Shown here: in pieces, positions 58,149 through 64,000 of the stretch | How positions within the stretch are numbered: the first letter of the stretch is position 1 | Layout of the letters: each line of letters begins with the position of its first letter | NCBI RefSeq assembly: GCF_000212415.1 | Contig: NC_015500.1 | Coordinates: 2,232,001 to 2,296,000 of the forward strand | Origin: Treponema brennaborense DSM 12168 | GTDB lineage: Bacteria; Spirochaetota; Spirochaetia; Treponematales; Treponemataceae | Direction: 5' to 3' | Length of the DNA: 64,000 nucleotides | Translations under genes and position numbers: made by a program | Notes under the pieces: generated by a model | Seen by the model: only the letters and a program-made list of their open reading frames with translations | Told to the model about the DNA's origin: nothing | Databases searched by the model: none

Positions 58149-58784
58149 ATGAGTGATACGAAAATGACATTTGAAGTGAATCAGAAAATCGTCTACCCCT
58201 CCCAAGGCGTAGGGAAAATTACCGAAATCACTGAAAAAAAATTCAAAGACAACGTGCTGCCCTACTACGTGATTTACCTCGAGGTTTCCGATATGACCGT
58301 TATGGTTCCGGTCAACCGCGTTGAAGAATTGGGAATCCGCGCCATCGTGTCTCAGCAGGAAGCGCTGCAGGCCATCGAAATGATGGGTGAGGAAGTCGAA
58401 CCCGTTACGTCGGATTGGAAACTCCGCTATCAGATGAACCTTGATTTGCTCAAAAAAGGAAGCGTTTCCGATATCGCGACTATTGTCCGCTGTTTGTATC
58501 ACCGCAGCAAAGTAAAGGAACTGCCGATTCTTGAACGCAAATTATACGATTCGGCTAAAAAACTGCTTGAAGACGAAATTTCATTCGCGCTCGAAAAAAC
58601 ACCGAAAGAGGTGGAGACGCTGCTGCTTGCAAAACTGGAACCGCTCGGTTTGCTGCGCGATTCCAAGCATTCGGCGAATGCGGATAACTTCGATGACGAC
58701 GATGAGGAATTCATCGACGACAATGAAGAAGACATCATAGAGGAAGAAGAAGACGAAGAGCCGGACGGTGAAGACGAAGAATGA
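58149..58784 (+). CDS. CarD family transcription regulator with acidic tail
   Basis: A 211-residue RNA-polymerase-binding protein. The N-terminal Tudor-like domain (FEVNQKIVYPSQGVGKITEI ... TVMVPVNRVEELGIR) binds the beta subunit; the helical C-terminal domain (RWKLRY-type region near YQMNLDLLKKGSVSDIATIV) binds DNA at the upstream fork of the promoter bubble. CarD stabilises open complexes at rRNA and many other promoters. The last 35 residues are almost all Asp and Glu, which is not seen in mycobacterial CarD. The start is chosen from the promoter; a start at 58164 (MTFEVNQ) is also possible. Overlaps ispDF by 17 bp. Confidence 0.9.
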   Translation: MSDTKMTFEVNQKIVYPSQGVGKITEITEKKFKDNVLPYYVIYLEVSDMTVMVPVNRVEELGIRAIVSQQEALQAIEMMGEEVEPVTSDWKLRYQMNLDLLKKGSVSDIATIVRCLYHRSKVKELPILERKLYDSAKKLLEDEISFALEKTPKEVETLLLAKLEPLGLLRDSKHSANADNFDDDDEEFIDDNEEDIIEEEEDEEPDGEDEE

Positions 58785-60006
58785 CGCCGTGCGTATCGCG
58801 CTTATCATCGCCGCGGCGGGTTCTTCCGCCAGAATGGGCGGAACGGTAAAAAAAGAGCTGCTGCCGCTGCCGGGAACGGACGCGACGGTGATTTCTTCCG
58901 CAACGGAAGCGTTTTTGAGCGCATTGCCCGTCCGTACCGTACTCGTAACGGTACCGCCCCGCGGCGGAATCGAGATGACCGAACGGATGCGGAACGCGCT
59001 GTTCGCTTCCCCCCGAATCACCGATATATTCAGCCGAAAACCCGACACACCAGAATTGATTTTTACCGAAGGCGGCGAGAGCCGGCAGGAATCGGTATTT
59101 CACGCATTGAAAAAACTCGCTGCCGGCGCGGAAACGCCGGATATCGTGCTCATTCACGACGGAGCGCGGCCGTTCGTTACGCCGGATATCGTAACCGGCG
59201 TATACCGCGGCGTGCTTGAACACGGAGCCGCCGTCTGCGCGGTGCCCGCCGTCGACACGCAAAAAGAAACGGACGGAACCGGTAAAATAACCGCTCACCT
59301 TGATCGCTCCCGCATCGCGGCCGTGCAAACGCCGCAGGGTTTCCGCTTTGCGCAGCTGTTGGCGGCACACGAAAAAGCCGCGGCGGACGGCGGCGTCTAT
59401 ACGGATGATACTGAAATCTGGGATAAATACGTTTCGCCCGTGTACATCGTTCCCGGTTCGCCCGAAAACAGGAAAATCACGTACGCGTCTGATCTCCCCT
59501 GCAAAAAAGAACCGTTCCCGACGATACGAACCGGACTCGGCTACGATTTGCACCGATTGACGGAAGGAAGAAAACTCATCATCGGCGGGGTCGTCGTTCC
59601 CTTTTCAAAAGGAGAAGCGGGTCATTCCGACGGAGACGTGTTACTTCACGCAATAACGGACGCACTGCTCGGTGCGGCGGGACTCGGCGATATCGGCGAA
59701 CTTTTTCCGCCATCCGATCCCGAATGGAAAGACGCCGATTCGGCCGGACTGCTGAAGGCGGCGTGGGATACGGTACGACGCGCGGGCTGGCGGCTGGGCA
59801 ACATGGATTGCGTCGTCGCGCTCGAACAGCCGAAACTCCTGCCGTACCGCACTGCGATACGCGCTTCCGTAGCCGGCATATTGGGCACGGATACGGATTC
59901 CGTATTCGTAAAAGCAAAGACGGGAGAAAAATTACCGCCGATAGGGACCGGCGAGGCAATAGAAGCGTGGGTTACGTGTCTGCTGTGCAAAATAAACGGC
60001 GTCTGA
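58768..60006 (+). CDS. ispDF: Bifunctional IspD/IspF of the MEP pathway
   Basis: A 412-residue fusion. Residues about 8-235 are IspD (2-C-methylerythritol 4-phosphate cytidylyltransferase) with LIIAAAGSSARMGGTVKKEL and LIHDGARPFVTPDIV. Residues about 250-412 are IspF (cyclodiphosphate synthase) with RTGLGYDLHRLTEGRKLIIG, zinc ligands in DLHRL and HSDGDVLLHAITDALLGAAG. Together they carry out two non-successive steps of isoprenoid synthesis. The start is GTG: 58768 overlaps the carD end, and GTG at 58789, just after the carD stop, is the alternative. Fusion of these two genes occurs also in T. pallidum and alphaproteobacteria. Confidence 0.93.
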   Translation: MKTKNDAVRIALIIAAAGSSARMGGTVKKELLPLPGTDATVISSATEAFLSALPVRTVLVTVPPRGGIEMTERMRNALFASPRITDIFSRKPDTPELIFTEGGESRQESVFHALKKLAAGAETPDIVLIHDGARPFVTPDIVTGVYRGVLEHGAAVCAVPAVDTQKETDGTGKITAHLDRSRIAAVQTPQGFRFAQLLAAHEKAAADGGVYTDDTEIWDKYVSPVYIVPGSPENRKITYASDLPCKKEPFPTIRTGLGYDLHRLTEGRKLIIGGVVVPFSKGEAGHSDGDVLLHAITDALLGAAGLGDIGELFPPSDPEWKDADSAGLLKAAWDTVRRAGWRLGNMDCVVALEQPKLLPYRTAIRASVAGILGTDTDSVFVKAKTGEKLPPIGTGEAIEAWVTCLLCKINGV

Positions 60007-60084
60007 GCGGACCTTTCGCAAACAGACGGCGCGCCCGCAAACCGCGGGATTTCCGCAAACAGGCAGCGCGGCCGCCCCGCTGCA
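60007..60084. other. Convergent intergenic gap with an imperfect 20-bp direct repeat
   Basis: TTTCGCAAACAGACGGCGCG and TTTCCGCAAACAGGCAGCGC lie about 38 bp apart between the ispDF and SpiroCoCo stop codons. No clear terminator hairpin with a T run is seen for either gene. Confidence 0.5.
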
Positions 60085-63000
60085 CTATCGCGGCATTTCA
60101 AGAATCAATTCAACTTCCGCTTCCGTAAGCTTCAAGCCGCGCGCAATTTCCTTGACCGTCCAATTCTGATGGGCAAGCTGAATGACCTGCTCGCGGACGC
60201 TGATAGGCGGCGCTCCGGCGGCACCCGATTCGCGCGCGGTGTCTTTGCGCAGCAGCGCGCCGAGCAGTTTTACCTGTTCGTCCGCCGTTTTCGCAATTTC
60301 CTGCAGTCGCTTTTCACTGTTTACGATGCCTTCGCGCGCGTTCATGACTTCGCCGATATGTTTTTCCGTTTCGGAAATGACGTTGTCCAACGCGTCGAGT
60401 TTTTCAACCGCATCGGAAATCCGCCCGCTGTTGTCTACCAGCCGATCCACGTCGCGGCGCACACCGTCGATTTTTTCGGGTATCTGCACGACCTGACCGT
60501 TGCACGCTTCAAGCCGTTTTTCCAGCTGTTCCAGATTGGTGAACGCTTTATCCACGTCGAGTATCGTCCGGTCAAGCACGTCGTTTTTCTTTTCAAGACG
60601 ATCGTACCGCACCGAAATGTTTGAAAGCGTATCCTGAAACCGCCGGACTTCAATCTGCAGATTCTGCAAATCGTCGTTCGTCGTCTGAAGTTCCGAAATT
60701 TTCTGATCCATGGAAGATGAAAGCTGCATGAGCCGGTTGAAATCCGACTCGAGCATTTCGATGTGCTTTTTTTCGCTCGAAAATTTCAGCAGTTTCTGAT
60801 TAACTTCGTCTTCCATTTTGCGCATTCTCTGGAATTCCTGATCGAGGACGGAAATTTCTTTTTTGAAATTTTCAAGATTGCCGATATCGGCGCGCAGCCC
60901 GGCGATTTCTTCTTCAAGTTTCGATTTCAGATCTTCCGCCTTATCGAAAAGCGGAAGTTGGGCGGTAAACTGCTTCAAACGCTTGTCGATATCGTCCATC
61001 GACATGTTCAGCGTATTGGCGTCGGCCTGCATTTTCAAAACCATCTGAGACTGCGCGGCTTCGTTTTTATCGCGTATTTCCTGAACGAGCGTTTTAAGCG
61101 CCCGCAGTTTCTGTTCGGCGTCGCTGTTCTGCTCCCGGATACGGCGCTGCGTGTCTTCAAGCAGCGCGTCGTACGTTTTCTGGAAATCTTCCATGACGCC
61201 GGCGGCGCGGGTTTCGCAATCGGCGAGCGTCTGATTCGTCTCGGTTTTGAGCGATTCGAGTTTTTGCGCAATGCCGGAACGTTCTTCGGCTATTTTTTCA
61301 CCGTAATCGGCAATATCGGATTCAAACGACAGCTTTACCTGCTCGATCATGTCGGCCGACTGCTGCTTCAAGCTGTCCAATTTTCCGCCGAACAGCGTCC
61401 GGCTTTCGTCAAACTGGGCGCGCAGCCGCTCCTGCCAGGCAGCGAGTTCCGACACCAGCCCGTCGATCGCGTCGCCGCTTTTATCCTGCGCGGCGGCAAC
61501 CGTGCCGTTCAATCCGTCGAGCCGGTCGTTGATATCTTTTTCCGCACGGGAAAGCTGTTCGTTTACCGCCGTCGTGTACGCTTCAAGATCTTTTTTCAGC
61601 TGCAAATCGACGGCGGCTTTCGCGTTTTGCAAGCCGTCGCGGTACTGATCCACAAACTCGTGCAAACCGCGCTCGACGGCGGCGATCCGCTCCTGCACCG
61701 CACGCTCGGACTGTTTGGCGGAATCTTCAAACCGGGAAACCTGTTCGCGCGTTTTTTCATGGAGAACGGACAGACGGTCTTTCAGATCTTCTCCGTATTT
61801 CAGTTCAAGCGAACGCCGTTCGTTTTCATAATCCGACTGCATCACCGAAAGTTTGCCGTCAAAATCATCTTTCCAGCGATCCAAATCGGAAGTGAGCGTT
61901 TCGCCGCGCTTTCCCAGATCAGCCAAGAATTCCGTTTCAAAATCCTGTAATTTTGCGGAAACGTTGTCGTAAGCGCGCGCCTTCAGTTCTTCCAAATCGG
62001 CTTCAATCGTCTTGATCTGCCGGGCGATGTCGTCGGAATTCTTGCGGACGGCCAATTCAAATTCAGCCTGCCGCTGCTGCTGTTCACCGTTGAACGTCTG
62101 GAATTCGTTCAGAACGCGTTTTTGGGCTTCAAGCATCGCCTGACGTAAATCGGCTTCAAGCGTATCCACGTCGGCGCCGGCCGTATCGAGCCGTTCGAAA
62201 CGGTACTGCATGTCTTCTTTATAATCTTCAAGCTGTTTATCCAGATTTGCCAAAAACGCGGTTTGGCGCGCGTCGTACGAACCGGCTATTTTCTTCATCG
62301 AATCGGCAACGGATACGTCGAATTCCGCCAGCTTGTCTTTCATGGCGGCGGCAAAATCTTCAAACCGGCGGACGGTCTCTTCGTTCTTTGCCGAAAGCCG
62401 CTGTTCAGATTGCTGCGCGGCTTCGTCGGCGACCCGCCAGGTGTCTTCTATTTTTGCGATAACGGCGCCGACCGACTCGGCGGTGCGGCGAACGTCGTCC
62501 TGCATTCCGGCAAGCGCTTTCTGCGTTTCTTCCGCGGAGGCGGCGCGGTAGGCTTCCGCCGATTCCTGCACGGCGGCGATTTTAGTGTTCAGTGAATTTT
62601 TCAGTTCTTCAAGCCGGGATTCCGCGCGTTCGGCATAACGGGACGCCATTTGCTGAGCGGATTCGTCGGCATCGGAGGCCGCCTGCTCGAACAGTGCCGT
62701 CATCCGCTGCGCAAGTTCATCCGTTTTCCGCGCAAGATCGTTCTGCAACCCGTCCAAAGAGAGCTGCATACCGTTTCCGGTTTCCGTCAATTCACGACTG
62801 CGCGCGTCTGCCTCAGCCAACGAGGTTTGAAGAGCAGAAACCGTCGTGTCGACGAGCGACTGTATTCCCGACAAACGGCTGTCGAGATATTTTTCGGTTT
62901 CTTCCATGTTTTTGGCGGATTCGATTTCAAAACTGTCCAGCAGCCGGCGCGCGTCGGTTTCAGCTTCGGCACGGGCCTGCGTAAAAGAATCCCGATACGT

Positions 63001-63936
63001 ATTTTCCAACTCGGAAACGCGCTGACGCACGGACAGCTCAAGCGCGTCCAGTTTGCCCTCGGCATCCTGCAATTCGGAGGCAAGGCGGTCGGCCGTCTTT
63101 TCGGTCTGAGCAGAAACCGATTCCAGTTCTTCCCGAAGCGACGCCGACGCAGCGGCGATCTCTTCCTGTAATCCGGCGGTTTTTTCGTTCAGCGCGATGC
63201 CGCATTCGGCAAACCGGGCGGCGGAACGATCCATAAAACCTTTGAGTGCGTCGTTTTCAAGACTTTCGGCTTTTCTGACGGCTTCTGCGTGCGCGTTTTG
63301 AACGCGAGTATCAATAGAAGCAAGCAATTCGTCGTTTTTGGAAACGGCCTGCCGAACGGAATCTTCCAGTTCCGCTACCTGTACTTTGAAACGGCTCAGC
63401 AAATCGGTTCCGATCTGCTTCAGCCGTTCGTCGTTCGACGCGGCAAATTCGGCCGTCAGAGACGGAATCTTTTCTTCCAAAGCAGCCGCGGTTTTCATAT
63501 AGTCGTGTACTTTCTTTTCCAATTTGCCGACCGCGTCCGACTCTTTTCCGACGCGCAGCATGTTTTCTTCCAGATTCGCCGTCATTTCCATTACCTGCTG
63601 CAGCAGCGAATCGTACGAGGACAGTTTTTTATCTATTTCATCGATTGCAGCGAGACGACCGGAAAGGTTTTCACTGATCAGCTGAAAATCTTCTATTTGC
63701 TTTTCAAGCCGTTTGACCGTCGCGATCGCCTGACTTTGCCGGACGTCGATATCGACCGCGGCGGCGTTCAGTTTTTGCAGCTGTTCGCCGAAACGGGCGT
63801 CGAGATCGCCCTTTATTTTATCAGTATATTTTTTTACTTTTTCAAGCGATCGGCCGTTTCTGTCCAAATATCTGAACATCAATATCAGAGCGACGGATAC
63901 GCCGATAGAAAAAATCGTTCCGAAAATATTAAACAT
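60085..63936 (-). CDS. SpiroCoCo-type giant coiled-coil protein
   Basis: A 1283-residue protein: N-terminal membrane helix (IFGTIFSIGVSVALILMFRY), then more than 1100 residues of nearly unbroken heptads, and at the C-terminus a small helix-turn-helix-like unit (QVIQLAHQNWTVKEIARGLK followed by LTEAEVELILEM). This matches the spirochaete-specific SpiroCoCo family. By length, a continuous coil would be well over 100 nm. A structural role, tethering the inner membrane to another structure such as the nucleoid or cytoplasmic filaments, is plausible but not known. The start at 63936 follows GTGGAAACA; the GTG at 63948 is unlikely. Convergent with ispDF. Confidence 0.9.
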   Translation of the reverse strand: MFNIFGTIFSIGVSVALILMFRYLDRNGRSLEKVKKYTDKIKGDLDARFGEQLQKLNAAAVDIDVRQSQAIATVKRLEKQIEDFQLISENLSGRLAAIDEIDKKLSSYDSLLQQVMEMTANLEENMLRVGKESDAVGKLEKKVHDYMKTAAALEEKIPSLTAEFAASNDERLKQIGTDLLSRFKVQVAELEDSVRQAVSKNDELLASIDTRVQNAHAEAVRKAESLENDALKGFMDRSAARFAECGIALNEKTAGLQEEIAAASASLREELESVSAQTEKTADRLASELQDAEGKLDALELSVRQRVSELENTYRDSFTQARAEAETDARRLLDSFEIESAKNMEETEKYLDSRLSGIQSLVDTTVSALQTSLAEADARSRELTETGNGMQLSLDGLQNDLARKTDELAQRMTALFEQAASDADESAQQMASRYAERAESRLEELKNSLNTKIAAVQESAEAYRAASAEETQKALAGMQDDVRRTAESVGAVIAKIEDTWRVADEAAQQSEQRLSAKNEETVRRFEDFAAAMKDKLAEFDVSVADSMKKIAGSYDARQTAFLANLDKQLEDYKEDMQYRFERLDTAGADVDTLEADLRQAMLEAQKRVLNEFQTFNGEQQQRQAEFELAVRKNSDDIARQIKTIEADLEELKARAYDNVSAKLQDFETEFLADLGKRGETLTSDLDRWKDDFDGKLSVMQSDYENERRSLELKYGEDLKDRLSVLHEKTREQVSRFEDSAKQSERAVQERIAAVERGLHEFVDQYRDGLQNAKAAVDLQLKKDLEAYTTAVNEQLSRAEKDINDRLDGLNGTVAAAQDKSGDAIDGLVSELAAWQERLRAQFDESRTLFGGKLDSLKQQSADMIEQVKLSFESDIADYGEKIAEERSGIAQKLESLKTETNQTLADCETRAAGVMEDFQKTYDALLEDTQRRIREQNSDAEQKLRALKTLVQEIRDKNEAAQSQMVLKMQADANTLNMSMDDIDKRLKQFTAQLPLFDKAEDLKSKLEEEIAGLRADIGNLENFKKEISVLDQEFQRMRKMEDEVNQKLLKFSSEKKHIEMLESDFNRLMQLSSSMDQKISELQTTNDDLQNLQIEVRRFQDTLSNISVRYDRLEKKNDVLDRTILDVDKAFTNLEQLEKRLEACNGQVVQIPEKIDGVRRDVDRLVDNSGRISDAVEKLDALDNVISETEKHIGEVMNAREGIVNSEKRLQEIAKTADEQVKLLGALLRKDTARESGAAGAPPISVREQVIQLAHQNWTVKEIARGLKLTEAEVELILEMPR

Positions 63937-64000
63937 TGTTTCCACCACAAAAAATACGCTGCAAATGCAACTTTTATTTCAGTATATTTACTGTAACACA

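Noticed and set aside
60763-61950. 395-residue Phe-rich open frame on the plus strand
   Set aside because: It is the antisense of SpiroCoCo heptads; the Phe/Gln/Leu-rich pattern arises from Glu/Lys/Leu codons in the real gene.
1-64000. CRISPR arrays, prophage, transposase or integron
   Set aside because: No regularly spaced 25-40-bp repeats, integrase, transposase or phage structural genes were found on either strand.

Overview
The window looks like chromosome from a free-living or host-associated spirochaete of the genus Treponema (or a close relative), with moderate GC content and a dense, mostly vertical gene set. The pointers are: a 1283-residue SpiroCoCo-type coiled-coil protein, a CarD regulator with a long acidic tail next to a fused ispDF gene, a TatT/TatP/TatQM-type TRAP transporter with the rare T lipoprotein, a MptE-like 'motility associated factor' protein, a bactofilin, and many lipoproteins with spirochaete-style lipoboxes. 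I see no phage, insertion sequence, CRISPR array or rRNA. The exact species cannot be fixed by reading alone.

Layout. 1-3.1 kb: divergent promoters, a MATE exporter and ketol-acid reductoisomerase. 3.2-8.5 kb: thrH, a three-gene NitT/TauT-type ABC transporter, an AvtA-type aminotransferase and a bactofilin. 8.5-11.5 kb: a lone receiver-domain protein, lnt, HU and rpsT. 11.6-18.8 kb: one minus-strand run of TRAP transporter genes (T lipoprotein, P binding protein, fused QM permease), a GH3 lipoprotein, an RluA-family pseudouridine synthase and an RNA m5C methyltransferase. 19-34.5 kb: a beta-mannan utilisation locus. 34.5-43.6 kb: Dabb protein, gpmI, envelope lipoproteins, CreD, a BI-1 protein and a degenerate M16 protease-like protein. 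43.6-51.6 kb: MptE-like protein, a PASTA-tailed PBP, signal peptidase I, a LysM/M23 endopeptidase, a zinc-ribbon protein and a propeller/NodB fusion. 51.7-64 kb: aroC, a phosphohexomutase, tRNA-Val(CAC), a spirochaetal hypothetical, an OppA-like protein, CarD, ispDF and SpiroCoCo.

The most coherent system is the mannan locus. A lipoprotein GH5 endo-mannanase cuts mannan outside the cell. An outer-membrane barrel and two glycan-binding-like lipoproteins (plus strand) probably capture and admit oligosaccharides. A MalEFG-type ABC transporter imports them. In the cytoplasm a second GH5, a GH130_2 phosphorylase, an AGE-family (mannobiose/cellobiose) 2-epimerase and a GH130_1 mannosylglucose phosphorylase complete a phosphorolytic route to mannose 1-phosphate. 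A LacI-family repressor gene sits at the end, and three near-identical GAAACCGGTTTC palindromes lie at the promoters of the operons, so a local regulon is likely. There is no SusC/SusD pair; the outer-membrane part looks specific to this lineage.

Two signals cut across the features. First, at least eight genes have a promoter with exactly 17 bp between the -35 and -10 boxes and the -10 box only 6-8 nt before the start codon, with no Shine-Dalgarno sequence, which predicts leaderless mRNAs. Second, two copies of a roughly 145-bp intergenic element (17631-17776 and 22561-22704) keep four hairpins through compensatory base changes and end right at the Shine-Dalgarno sequence of the downstream gene; they are either a dispersed palindromic repeat or an undescribed cis-acting RNA.
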